64,000 bases of DNA. Source: Chamaecyparis obtusa. Lineage: Eukaryota; Streptophyta; Pinopsida; Cupressales; Cupressaceae. Of the stretch, positions 35,509 to 47,080 are shown piece after piece (position 1 is the first letter of the stretch; each line of letters opens with the position of its first letter). The position numbers and the translations under genes were made by a program. The notes beneath the pieces are model-generated. The model did not search any database. It worked only from the letters and a program-made list of their open reading frames with translations, and was not told the DNA's origin. Where the stretch lies: the NCBI GenBank assembly GCA_027943335.1, contig BSBK01006027.1, positions 450,001 to 514,000 of the forward strand, in the 5' to 3' direction.

Positions 35509-36101
35509 AATCTTCCCACCATCAATCAAACCTAATCTCTCTCCTTGGCAAAGGATGTCTTTTTGGAGTTATCATTTTGATCTTGGATTTTTGTCCTTTG
35601 GGTCTTGTTAATCTTTTTTGGCTTCTCATTATCCCACCAGGGTCACCACGATTCATTATATCACGGTGTGCTGCGTGTGCGGATAATCTGGGGCAAGGTC
35701 TTTTGATCTTTCGCTTCTGCCTGTGAGTCAGTTGTGTGTTTGTGGTTCCTTCAGCATCGGTTTCGCCATGTCACCTCTGCGCTTCATGTGTGATGTTGGG
35801 GCAACCCTGTGTGTTTGTTTAGCATCAGTCCTCGTCAGTCCTCTGCGACGTTGTTGATAGGCCTCGTGATCCCAGTATCCTTGGCAGGTCTCTAACATAG
35901 CTATATTAAATCTAGGTTGTGCACTCCCGTTTGCACTTGGAGCTATCTGGTCCCTTGCATTTATCATATAGATTAATCTTGCATCTTTGCATACAGCTGC
36001 ATCTTGCATCTTGCATTTCCATCTCATCTTGCATATCATCCATATTTGTTCTTAGAAGTGAGGTTATTTATCTCCCCTTTCTTCCTAGGTCCTTCCTTTC
36101 T

Positions 36102-36240
36102 CGTCCCGCCAGGCACACTCTGTCCCAGGGCGTAATCCCTCTTTCTCCTTGTCCCACTGGGTGCATCTTCCATGATTTTGTCCCACCGGGGCATGTATCC
36201 TCTTTCTTCCAGTCCACCCGGGCGTCGTACCCTCTTCTTC
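36102..36240 (+). repeat. About 30-bp minisatellite, GTCCCACCGGG-type
   Basis: Four to five units starting GTCCCAGGGCG, GTCCCACTGGG, GTCCCACCGGGG and GTCCACCCGGGCG, each followed by a C/T-rich stretch. The core resembles the complement of the element's own primer site (GTCCCACCGGGCGTGCCA). Confidence 0.6.
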
Positions 36241-36303
36241 TGATTCTAGCCCTGGCATCTTGTTTTCTTGTCTTTGACGCCATGACCACTTGCGGCATCG
36301 CAT

Positions 36304-36318
36304 CAAAGAGGGGCAAAA
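36304..36318 (+). other. Polypurine tract of inner element
   Basis: CAAAGAGGGGCAAAA directly before the 3' LTR; the plus-strand primer for reverse transcription. Identical to the outer element's tract. Confidence 0.85.
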
Positions 36319-37616
36319 TGTAGACACCGGAAAATCCTTCAGAAAATAAATTATTTTTGTTTTCTGAAAATCCTTGATGACATCATCATTTATTAATTAA
36401 TTAATTATTTAATTAATTAATTTATTTTTATGGCATTAAATCCCTCTCTCTTAATTAAAAATCTTTAATTAAGGAATCTAGCCTAAAAATGTCATTTGGA
36501 CATTATCCCTAATTTATTAATTATTTAATTAATAAATTGACCAAAAAACTTCAAAAATAAATTAATTTATTTTTAATTTATTTTTTATCCCAAACTTGGC
36601 CAATTTTCTTAAGACCACTAACCTCTTCCAAAATCTACTAATCCCTTCTTAATTTCGTTTAAAAGGCTAATCCCATCTTTTCTAACCCTAATCTCAAGGT
36701 TAAATATTTAATTAAGGTTAAATATTTAATTTTCATATTTATTAAAAATATTTTAATAAATATTCCTAAAACTTAAGCTTTTGGAATGAATAACTTTTAT
36801 TCCATGAAACTAAGGAGAAATCTAGACTCTTCTAGAATCTTCTCAAATCCACCCTCTTCACCCATCCTAATCCTTTTTCTAATCCTAATCCTACCCTTAA
36901 GCCTTTGTGCAATCCTAACCAAGCTTAAGACTTTCCTAAACCAAAGCAAAGTCTTTCCTTCCAAATATCTCAACCACAAAGCATTTATTGCTTCCCCAAA
37001 GTCTTCAAAGCCTCTTAAAGCCCATTCATTGCTCTTACAAGCATTTATTTGGAGAGTTATGAGCTTGGAGCCCCCTTTGTTGACTCCTTTTTGCCCTTCC
37101 CTTTTCCTATAAATACCCTCACTTCCTAAGGCAAATCATCTCTCAACTCTCAAACTCAATAGCAAAGTTATAATGCCATTTTCATTTTAGCATAAGCATA
37201 AGTTCATCATTTTAGATTATTTTCAAGCTTAAATCACATCTAAATTAGCTTAGTGGGATTAACATAGATTCATTTCTTGTTTTAATCTTAGTTCATCTTT
37301 TAGCTTTGCATATTTGTGTGTTCTTGAGGCCTTTGAGGCAAAATAGGTTCCTCATACCTATTTTGTGTCATTTTGGGTCTTCTTGATCATCAAATCATCC
37401 TATTTGCATGCTCCAAGTGCTTGAGTTTGCACACCCACATCCATTTATATCCAAGCATATCAAACGGTGCATGGGCGCATCCGTTTTAGGCTTAAACTGA
37501 GGTGGCTTTGATTTTAGTTTGTTTACCATTAAATTTGATTTGATAATATGCTATGACGTTTGTTTGTCTTTGGCCTTCAAAACAGGTTTAGGTGCACGCT
37601 CAAATCCTAGTCTACA
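36319..37616 (+). repeat. 3' LTR of inner Tat-type element
   Basis: A 1298-bp direct repeat of 22555-23851, with TATA box at 37108-37115, followed by GAGGG, the target duplication. Confidence 0.95.
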
Positions 37617-40600
37617 GAGGGATGTGTGGGGATTGGATGGAGGCATCACTTGGGGGTGTGGATAGATGAATTGCTGAGGAATGGATGGAGGAAATGCTGA
37701 GGGATTTGGATGGGAGGATTGGAGGAAGATAAGGATTTTGGATTGGAGGAAGATATAGATCTGGAGGATAAAGATGGGAAGATATGAAAGGATGGGGAGA
37801 TGAAAGGAATATGGATGTGATAAGGTCTCCAAGGAATAGGTCACCAAGGAATAAGATGCCCCTGCTTAGGATAGTTCATGTATTCGGAGGCACTAGGAGG
37901 GGGTATGCTAGGATGGAAGATAAGATGATAAGAGGATGAGGAAGGTAGATGGAAGCTTAGGAATAGTAGGTGGATAAGGGGAATGGATGGAAGGAAATGG
38001 ATGGAAGATAAGATAAGAGGAAGGATGGATGGATAGAGAATAGGTGTGCCAAAAGCATGTATACCTGGTGGTCTTTGTTTCTGTATCAAGATCCAAAGGA
38101 GGATGGAGGAGGTGAGAGACAAATGGGATGGAGTAGATGCTGGATAGGATGTGTTGGAAGGAAGATTTCCCCCAGTCGTGGAGTGGAGCTGGGTGGAGGG
38201 GTTACACATGATGCCTATTTGCTAGATTTTCATCATGGTACTTGTTTGAGGTGCTTGAATTGCCCAGTTTTCACCATTGGACGGATGTTTTTATTTTTTA
38301 TTTTCTTATTTTTTTAATGGATTTTTTGATTTGTTGCTGACTTTTTTGGATGTTGGTACAACCTTATTGGGATTGGTGGATTATGCAAAGGCATGGATGA
38401 GATTGGTGAGATGGGGGATATGCATGGGATGAGAGAGATGGTGGTAGAAAGCGTTTGGATGGAACAATGGGAAGTGATTAGGATAGGAGGATGTTGTTAG
38501 GACCAACATTGGCACATGTGAGATGGGTGGATGAAGTGGATGGGTTGCGAAAGATAGATGCGGATATGACAGAGGATTTGTGCTAGGAGATTTTGGGACA
38601 TAGGGACCCAAAATGGATTTAGGAGATGGAGGAGAAGACTAAGTAGCTGGTGGATTAGCAACATTGGATGCCATTGTGGATATTTTTGTTAGATGCATTG
38701 CATCTTTTTGCTTTGGGATCCACATCATCTTTGCTTTAGCTTTGGTGGGCCTTTTTGGCCATGTAGTAGATTCTGCTTTTGCTTTGGTGGGCCTTTGTGG
38801 CCATTGGGATGTTGTGGATTGTTTGATAGGTTTTTTCTTTGCTTGATCATGTCATTTAGAGTGGACATGGCAATCCTTATATTTTTGTGGATAGTTGCAT
38901 TTATGCATTTTTGACATGGCATCCAAATTGCAAGGAGCATTGGAATGAATATGCGGGGATGTGCGAGATGGAGGAAATATGGATGGAGAGATGGAAGGAT
39001 ATTGGAAGATAGCAGATGTTGGGTTGTACCTTTGTTGATCCTGACTAGGAATGTATGGGATGGGAATTTTATGGTGGATGAAGGATTGAGTAGGATAAGA
39101 TGGGGGATGATATTTTGGGATGTAAGGCCCCAAAATGGATTTGGTATGTGGAGGACATGTAATGGTAGATTTTGGGACATAGGGACCCAAAATGGATTTG
39201 GAAGATGAAGGAGGAATATGATAGGTTGTTTTGGGTTGTAATGATGGGGGAGGAGGAATGGCGTTGTAGGCTTTGGAGGGATGATGGGAAGATGTAGTGG
39301 TGCTTTTGGAAGGATGTTTGAATTTGGATTTAGTTGTACCAACATTTCTAGAGGAAGTGCCTTCTTTGAATGTATGACCAATACCACATGATTTTGGATG
39401 TTTCTTGTCCTGTATGGGCTCTAGATTTCCTTGTTCATGAGCACCTAGGCCTTTACTTTGATAATTCCATTTCTTGAGCATTTTATCCAAGCAAGGATAC
39501 TTTTGACTTGGGGAATAAGATAAACTTCTAGTATTAGGTGTGGTGGTGGAAGATATGAAACTTATTTCTTCTGCTTCAAGTGGGCCACCATTGACAAACG
39601 TAAGTGGACCAAGGGGATAGAGTGATGGTGGTGGGATATCTATTAGAGGATCATGATGTGGAAGGGATGGGATGATATGATCTTGACTGGGATTGGGGGA
39701 TGGCAATGGATCTTGAGATGGAGGAGTTGATGGGAGCAATGGATCATGTAATGGAGGAAGTGGGATGGTATGATCTTGAGTTGGAGGAAATTGGATTAGA
39801 AGCTCTTGGATTGGAAGCATTGGGATGATGGGATCTTGGATTGGGGGTGATGGAAGCAATAGAACAGGTGATAGAGGGAGTGAAGGGGTTGGATCTTGAC
39901 TTAGTTCAATGGATGATTCAACATGCTTTTAGACAAGATCTTCACTGGATTGGATGGGTGTGGGTAGAGTGATGGGGGATGTATGGATGGACTCTTTAGA
40001 TCAGATGGATGAAATGATGGGAGATTCTCCAATTGTGATGGTTGGAAGAAAGGAAAACTCTTCGGATGGTATGGATGAAAAGGTGGGAGATTCTGCAATT
40101 GTGATGGTAGGAAGAAGGGTGAAATCATGAGGTTCATTGGACGTGGCTTGGATAATGCTGGGAGGAGGAGAAGTGGATGGGGACTGGGTGGAATCAATGC
40201 ATGGGAATGACTCAATGATGTCAGGAGATGGAAGAGGATCAATAAGTGGGGTATATGGAGGAAGGATAGTTGATGGGAGAGGTGGATGGGCTCCATCGAT
40301 GATAGATTCACATGAAGGATTGAGATGACATGACTCTTTAGCTTTAGGAGATGGATTTTTTTTTGGTTTCCTTGTGAAACTCCTTGGAGACTTTCGCGAT
40401 GGCAGTTGAGGTGAAGGATTGGAGTGTGTAGAAGATGGACAACTAGGACAGTCCACACATGCAGGTGGGGTAGTGGATTGTGAGCTTGGTTGAGGGGATG
40501 ATTGTGTAGGAAAGGAGGTGGAGGATGGCATGACTAGATAGTTCACATAAGTGGGCATGGAGGAAGCTTGTGAACTGGATTGACTAACTAGTGGGGTAAG

Positions 40601-41106
40601 GGTGATGGATTGAGGCATGGGATATGAAGTGGATGGAGGGATGCATATTTCTTGTAGAAGGGAATTTATGGTAATTTAGATGGTAGATTGAGATAGGATG
40701 GAGGAGATGGAGAAAGGTAGGATAGATTGGATGGTGGATTAGCAATAGTATAGGGATTATGGTGTTGGATTGGAAGACTAGGAACTTGATTTTGAAAATT
40801 GGTTGGAGGATAAGGAGATGGAGGATTTGGATTAGGATGTGGGGGATAAGTGGGTACAATATAGGAAGAAGGTGTGGATAATGGATATCCCTTGTCAAAG
40901 GTATGATAAGGAGTACTGGTGTATATGTATGAACAACTGGTGGGGTAGTTTGGAGGGATGATTGGATTATGAGGGATTTTTGGAGAAAGCTTGCTAAGGT
41001 TTTCAAAGTATTCAACGTGATCAACAAGAATATCATCATCATTGGAATAGGATAAAGTGGAAGAAAAGGTGGGATGACCAAGCTCATCATAAAGGAATTG
41101 GGACAT
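37617..41106 (-). pseudogene. 5' part of Pro/Ser/His-rich ORF relic of outer element
   Basis: From MSQFLYDELGHPTFSS (start 41106) the minus strand is nearly continuously open, with one frame change near 40660 and scattered stops, through 40618-40001, 39859-38852, 38611-38381 and 38209-37841, the last four in one frame. The product is low-complexity Pro/Ser/His-rich with repeats such as KSILGPYVPK (three copies, about 38600-39190) and KRPTKAKA (two copies, about 38740-38800). The only recognisable motif is a G-patch-like NYQSKGLGAHEQGNLEPI (about 39415-39468), as in the protease-RT linker of the inner element. A Cys/His cluster lies near 38880-38925. No enzyme domain. Confidence 0.55.
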
Positions 41107-41544
41107 GATGATTTGCAGATGAGTTGGATGGGGATGAAGGATGAGGATGGAAGGAAAACTAAATCTTAGATTAGGATGGTCAATAAGCTCAGATTGAGAT
41201 TTGGATCAAGCTCAGGATAGGAGGAAAGACTGACTCTAAAGAAGATGGAAAGGGGATGAGGGATGACCAAGATGATTTTTCTAGCCTAGGATAATGGGGA
41301 GGAAAGGAGGACAATACTAGATGGAAAGGATGCAGGATGACGTGAAGACCAAGATTAGGAGACTAGGATGATAGGATTTTGGAGGCTTGGGTGACTTCTA
41401 GACTGGAGGATTAGACTGACATGGAAAATGATTTTTTTGTAGAACTTTTTGATTGTGTATGTTCAACAGATGTTTTCATTGGTTTTGATCACTTTCGAGA
41501 ACACACACAAGCAATTCCTACCTATACGATAGGCTAGTATCACA

Positions 41545-42060
41545 ACCTTTTCCCACATCTTGATATCCCAAAAGAGGAATACATATGGTGAGTAATCTTG
41601 AGGCGACTCGGGAAACCACTTAGGTTGGTCCTTGCATAAAGATTATGATACTTTCGGGAGTAGATTGGGTGGGCTTCTGATTAATGGCTTCTAGTAAGAT
41701 CTGTGGCGTCCCCCCAATCAATTTGTACGCACGTGACTCACTTAAGAGCCTGGTTGACCATGCCGAAATCGTAGGGATATTCACCTACCTTAGGCTACCA
41801 TCAACACACCTTGCCTGAGCTTGCGGGGATAAGGTGAGAGTTTGCTCAACACCTTATTTATATACCGGTCGAGGAATTATCAGTTTGAGGTCATTCTCTA
41901 AAGAGGAAGTGCCTCTCTCTAGACAGGCCTCGCTAGAAGTGTTGTCAATCGGACTTGATCTTTCTCTTCACCCAAGATCCACGAAGGCAAGGGGAGAGGA
42001 TACAGATACAAGTGGATTGCTTCTACGTTGCTTACTTTAACAAGGTTTATGCAAAAATAA
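41545..42060 (-). other. Leader block of outer element shared with inner element
   Basis: The minus-strand counterpart of 24771-25260: TTGCATAAACCTTGTTA at 42055, AGCGAGGCCTGTC near 41930, ACCGGTATA near 41867, and GTCGCCTCAAGATTACTC near 41605. Identity looks moderate to high in patches, with indels. The flanking leader repeats and LTRs differ between the two elements. Confidence 0.65.
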
Positions 42061-42179
42061 AAAGCTCTAAGGAAGTGTCAAAAAACACTCCTTCAAACAT
42101 GCCAAGAAGTATTCATTCCAAATTGAATCAATTAAGACTAAGTGTTTTCTATTCTAGAACATCAAACACTTGTGTTTAG

Positions 42180-42400
42180 CATGCAAGGTTTCTTTTTTGA
42201 AAGGTAAATGACAATGCTTGGAAAGATAGAGATTGCTTTGCAAAAACAAGAAGTGTTACTCCTCTTAGCATTCAAGACTTTGTTTGATTGATTTTAAGCG
42301 TTCATCACATTGATCCTTTGTCCTTTATGCATTCAAGATTTGATTGTTTAGAGCCCACTTTGATTAGAACAAACAACTAAATGATGAAAAAAAAACTACT
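42180..42400 (-). repeat. Leader repeats of outer element, AATCTTGAATGC-type
   Basis: Minus strand: AAATCTTGAATGCATAAAGG and AAAGTCTTGAATGCTAAGAGG, related to the units at 24375-24690 of the inner element. Confidence 0.45.
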
Positions 42401-42734
42401 TTGAAATTTTATGCCTCCTTGCAGAAGGCATAACTTTCTGCTCACAACTCGAAATGATGCGTCGTTTACACCATTGGAAAGATAATCCAATTATCTAGAG
42501 GCACTTTTCAATAGTACAAGACTGTCGGAAGCAATCATAGCCCATAAATGCTTCGAAGACCTCCAAAAATGCAATTTACTAAAACATCTAAAAAAATGCA
42601 AATTTTTTTAAATTATTTTCCTTAGGTATTCAAGATTGAGTTTTTGTTGATTTTAAGCACCAAATTGAAATGATGAAGTGTTGTTTGGCATACACTGTTC
42701 TTTTTAATGCACCAAAACAAAGTGAGTTAATTCT

Positions 42735-43340
42735 ATTTTAAAAATTTAACTTGCGTTCCCGCAAAGACCTGCAAACCTGCAACAGAAAAATCACGTTCCC
42801 GCAAAGCCGTACAGGTGTTCCCGCAAGACTATCAGAAAAACTAGAAACATAGAATGAAAATAAAGACATAGTCTCGATACCTATGGCCACGTTCCTGCAA
42901 GTCAAACCGCATTCCCGCGAGTCAACTATCGATCCCACATTGCGGGAATGAAGGCAGAAAAACTCTAGAAAATAAAGGGTCGTACGACCAAAAAATGCTA
43001 ACCGTCAATCTCGCTAGGTCAACAACATTCCTGCAAGGTCAAATAGTGATCTCGCGATGCGGGAATGAGGGCAAAAATAAAAACTACAAAAAAATGTCGT
43101 AAGGCTTACAAAAGGTACACAGGCAAACCCGCCTAGTCAACACGCATTCCTATGTTGTGGGAATGCTATCCTGCGAAAAGGGTATAGTCAGGTTACTGTC
43201 AGAATATGGACAAAGAGCAGAAAAAGATAGAAGGAAGAAGTCTTTGCTACGGGAATGCGTTCCCACGAGGCCGTACAAGCAATCTTGTGGAGAAATCGAC
43301 GTTCCCGCATTCGTACGAGCATTCTCGCAAAACTGAGAAT
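42735..43340 (-). repeat. Leader repeat cluster of outer element, GCGTTCCCGC-type with hairpins
   Basis: About a dozen copies of CGTTCCCGCAA / CATTCCCGCGA and their inverse GCGGGAATG. Several pairs form short hairpins, for example CATTCCCGC with GCGGGAATG near 42912-42950, and GCATTCC with GGAATGC near 43144-43170. It occupies the same position after the primer site as the GTCGCCT cluster of the inner element. Confidence 0.65.
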
Positions 43341-43531
43341 TTTTCAAAATTTGTTGCTATGCAAAAACTGACGACGAGAATGGCTGTGGAAATAGGTCTT
43401 CTTCGGCCCTGAACCTACAAAATACCAAAAAAATCTTTGCAACACACTCAAACAACAAGAAAACTTAGTGTTTGGGTTAGTTTTGTAAGAAAAACAAGAA
43501 AGATAGAAAGAAAAAATGACCCTTGAAGTGG

Positions 43532-43549
43532 GTCCCACCGGGCGTGCCA
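43532..43549 (-). other. Primer-binding site of outer element, tRNA-Arg-like
   Basis: Minus strand TGGCACGCCCGGTGGGAC, three bases inside the 5' LTR end; identical over 18 bases to the inner element's site. Confidence 0.75.
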
Positions 43550-43552
43550 AAA

Positions 43553-44528
43553 TGTAATACCTAAAATGTAGTGTTAAGGAATGCAAAGTAAACTAAGCAT
43601 TCAACAAAATAAAGAAGATAAACACCTATGATTAGACCTACAAAATGAAGACAAAGACACTCAAAAGCAATAAAAACCTTCAAGCAAACCTTCAAGATGT
43701 AGAAGATTTGTCCAAAGGATGGAATGTGTGCTCAATGATCTATGCTTCAAGCTTCAATAGAGAAAATGGCATGATAACTTTGCTTCAATGGTGGATGAAA
43801 ATGAAGGAGGAGAGCTTCTCTTTTATAGAAATATGGGTGAAATAGACGGCCAAGATTAAGGGGCAAAAGAGGAGTGAGCAACGGTGGAGATGCATCCAAG
43901 AGAGAGCACATGGATTGTGCTTTCTCAAATGCATAGCATTGTGACAAGTGTCACAATGGGGGAGGATGAGAGGAGAGGCACCTTTGGAATGTGTGAAAGG
44001 GGACAAGTGTGTAAGAGGTGTAAGAGGCTTTTGATTTCTCATTGGAGGATGTGGAGGTGATGTCATAAGGGGTTGACTTTGGGGTGGATTAGCATTCTTT
44101 AATCTTGGATTATGATTGTGCACATGCTTAGGAGGTGATTAGGCTTGGTAAGTGGAGGATTAGGGAGATGTGATGGAGGAGAGAGAATGAGTGGAGGATT
44201 AAATTAGCTAAGTATGGATTATTAGCTAATAGGGGAGGTTTAGAATTAAATATTTTATTTAATTCCAAGTGGGAGGAAAAGGGGATTTATGAATTAATTT
44301 ATTTAGATAAATGTATCCATTTAAATTAATAGAGGAATAAGGATTTAATTAATTATCAGACTATAGGTTTGTCATTTTGATAATTAATTGGGCTATAGTT
44401 AATTAATTAAATTAATTAACTAGGGGATGACATAAATTAATTAAATAAATAATATTTAATTAACAAGATGTCCTAGGAAAAGACTAAATATGATTACCAA
44501 ATTATGTAATCAAATTTAGGTGTCTACA
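43553..44528 (-). repeat. 5' LTR of outer non-autonomous element
   Basis: A 976-bp direct repeat of 19941-20916, followed by AGTAC, the target duplication that also precedes the other LTR. Confidence 0.9.
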
Positions 44529-44533
44529 AGTAC

Positions 44534-46440
44534 TTCATTGTTTGAGTTTAGATTTTATTGCTTTAGTTATTCTACTTTTAATTCTACTTGTCTTTTTTAA
44601 TTCTACTTTGACCTATGTATACTCATGTATTCATATGTACACTAAAGATGAAGCAAAATGTAAGGGTGAAAAAGGAATTCCTTAATCTTTCACATTTTAC
44701 TTTACACTACTTTGCCTATGTGTTCTAAGTATATATTGCTTTAACATGTGATTTTGAATAATGTAACATTTCCATTGAATCGAGACTCAAATGGACATAT
44801 TATCCATTCTTATAATGATTCCAATTTAAATATGTCACAACTTTATTTGTTTGTTCAAAACCATATGTGTTACCCAACTCATTATTGCATGTATGGTTTT
44901 GACCCCATTCGTCCATTTTTACATTTAGTTGTTGCCCCTAACTAACATAGCTCCAACTTTTTTTTTTGATAAAATTTGCAAAATCATTGGAATTTATTGA
45001 AATATAAAATCTAGGTACGTATATGCTTAGATGGGCAAAATTTAATCGATGATTAACTAAATAGATAACCAAGCCAATCAAGAAGTAATACAAACATCAA
45101 CCCCAACAAGGGATACTTGACTGTAACACCCAAACCCAAAACATAGAAGTACAAAACTGAGCTGAACAACTCATGCACAATGCTTAGACCCACAAGGACC
45201 TCATATTCAAATAAAAATTGAGGCAAAATATGACCTCATGTCCTACTATAAATATAATATGAGTCATCACATACTTATACAAAACTTGATGACGATTATA
45301 GAATATCCTAACAATGTATGAGAAAATTACAAAATACCCTAGCACTATATAAGAAGAGCCCAATAGGTAACAAATGTTGGGAAAATCGAACAAATAAAAA
45401 TAGAGAATTTGTAAAGCATTATATTTCCCAAGATTTGGGACCTTCTTTAGGCCAGAGTTTTTGTAGTGCATCCACTTTAAGGGGCTCCTTGTCTCCATAG
45501 ACATGATGGCCAAATAACTCATGTAACCCAAGGAATCTATGCATGGTAGGATTGAGAATAGCCAACTCCATAGTGTCAATGAAGTTGTAGAACCTACAAA
45601 GAGCATTACCATAGTCATTGCAGATAACCCTTTCCCTTATGGTATACAAGATCTCAACATAATGCTTGTTAGTAGCCTAATCAGTAGTACCATTTCCAAC
45701 TAAGTGTTATTTTTTGGCTCCCACACCTAAGCTTTCAAATTGTATACCTAGGACATGTATAAAAGATTTGTTGAAGACCCCCCAAATGATTCTTCATTCA
45801 TCCATCATTTGAACATGACTTCTACATATATTTGATACATTGAACAACCAATAGTCGCTACTTAGTCTCTTGCATTTGCCCCAATACTTGCATCAACCCT
45901 TGCATGAACAAATAACAAAACTATAGCTATTGTACTAGGTCACTTTTCACTCATTTCACTATACTTCGTTGCATCAAAGTCTCAAACATTTAACACTATT
46001 ATAACCACATCACCATTACTTCCATTTGTTGCTTGGCATGTCTTGAAACTCTCTATAAAAGTGTTACATCTATTCATAAGGATTGACTAAGTTGAAAAGT
46101 AAGAAGCTAGTCACCCTCTTGTCTTAGCATAATATGTTTAAAAGTGTTCTTCAACACCATCCAATTTTCCATTGTACATACTACAACATATAATACTTTA
46201 TTCCATGTTATGGAGTTTTGTCAGCTTCAAGTTCAAAACCGCAATTATGAAGTCAAAACTACAAATGCAAGGGTCTTTAATATAGATATAGGTTTGACTT
46301 AGGTTAACAAATAGCCACAATTTGTTAGAACATAGTCATTAGTTAGTTCATCTCAGATTTAGTTTCAAAAATCAAGTAATAATCATTTGTCACAATCTTT
46401 TCAATCTCCCCTTCTTTAAAGTCAAAATACATGTTGTTAT
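44534..46440. other. AT-rich intergenic region
   Basis: Right flank of the nested block. Apart from the minus-strand relic at 45419-45800, no gene, LTR pair or RNA is recognisable. Confidence 0.4.
45419..45800 (-). pseudogene. Degenerate coding relic of unknown family
   Basis: One minus-strand frame stays open from about 45800 to the stop at 45419 apart from two or three stops upstream of 45649. The clear part contains TIRERVICNDYGNALCRF, then ELAILNPTMHRFLGLHELFG and ALQKLWPKEGPKSW. The composition is protein-like, unlike the chance ORFs around it. I do not recognise the family; a retroelement or a captured exon are both possible. Confidence 0.35.
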
Positions 46441-46445
46441 TGTTA

Positions 46446-46530
46446 TCAGAATTCAACTTTTAAGCGCACTTGAACTGGAGTAGTACTCGGATGGGTGACC
46501 TCCTGAGAAGTTGTGGTGCTTCACCTCTAC
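46446..46530 (+). pseudogene. 5S rRNA-derived fragment
   Basis: TTAAGCGCACTTGAACTGG then AGTAGTACTCGGATGGGTGA and CCTCCTGAGAAG follow the 3' two thirds of plant 5S rRNA, including the internal promoter region. The first 35-40 bases of 5S rRNA are missing and several positions differ, so it is not a functional gene. Such fragments occur as 5S pseudogenes, as heads of 5S-derived SINEs, or in the LTRs of Cassandra TRIM elements; no TRIM structure could be delimited. Confidence 0.75.
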
Positions 46531-47080
46531 GAACATCAGATAAACGCAATGAATACTAAGTGTTCCATTCATATTTAATGTTAGATGCTGTATCTCGTAC
46601 TTATCAATTAAAATACATATTTAATTTTATTATTCTACCTAAATTTATATCTAAAACCAACTCTTTTACCGAAATTAATTGAATCTATGTACAAACCAAA
46701 TTGAAGTAACTAACTCTATCCCACACGACTGATTTCACCTTTAATCCCGTTTCGTTAATAATCAGCAGGTCTAGAATTCCTTACATGGCATAACAATGGC
46801 CACGCCCGTACAATAGCTGACTTGGCATTTTAGTAAAGCAATGGTGGACTCTGTTTCACACTTAAACCCCGTCGACCACATTGCTGCGTGTGTGACGAGG
46901 AATACAAACACGAGCCCGAGGCTGGAAACAATATGTTCCCACAGGTTTCCCTCAATTTATACCTGAAAATTTTCAATCTTGATGCCGAGCACAAGAAACT
47001 TTAGCTAGTTTGTAACAGCCTACAGGACTGAATACACATTTCTGATCTCCTGTAATTTAACATATTTCTTTAGGGCATCC

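Larger units (their letters stand above)
34705..36303 (+). other. 3' non-coding region of Tat-type element
   Basis: No ORF with a domain. It holds an A-rich AAAAAGC run (about 34735-34800), a 49-bp-period tandem repeat (35425-35508) and a roughly 30-bp minisatellite close to the polypurine tract (36102-36240). Confidence 0.6.
22555..37616 (+). mobile_element. Complete Tat-type Ty3/gypsy element, nested
   Basis: LTRs 22555-23851 (1297 bp) and 36319-37616 (1298 bp) start TGTAGA and end TCTACA and are flanked by the 5-bp duplication GAGGG (22550-22554 and 37617-37621). By eye the LTRs differ by eight substitutions and one 1-bp indel (about 0.6%), so the insertion is fairly young. Order: LTR, primer site, repeat-rich 2.6-kb leader, small ORF, gag-protease-RT-RNaseH-second RNaseH-integrase in one frame, 1.6-kb 3' non-coding region, polypurine tract, LTR. 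A second RNase H before integrase is the hallmark of the Tat lineage. About 13 in-frame stops make this copy defective as read. Confidence 0.95.
19941..44528 (-). mobile_element. Non-autonomous Ty3/Tat-related LTR element (outer, host of nested insertion)
   Basis: Two 976-bp direct LTRs (19941-20916 and 43553-44528) are flanked by a perfect 5-bp duplication AGTAC (19936-19940 and 44529-44533). On the minus strand: 5' LTR, tRNA-Arg-like primer site (43549-43532), leader with GCGTTCCCGC repeats, a block shared with the inner element (42060-41545), a long Pro/Ser-rich ORF relic, polypurine tract (20931-20917), 3' LTR. Without the 15-kb insertion it is about 9.5 kb. No capsid, protease, RT or integrase was found, so it needed enzymes in trans. 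By eye the LTRs differ at about 16 positions (about 1.7%), more than the inner element's LTRs, as nesting order demands. Confidence 0.9.

Noticed and set aside
38057..41090. Plus-strand and alternate-frame ORFs in the GGATGG-rich region
   Set aside because: Shadows of the minus-strand Pro/Ser-rich relic in a low-complexity region.
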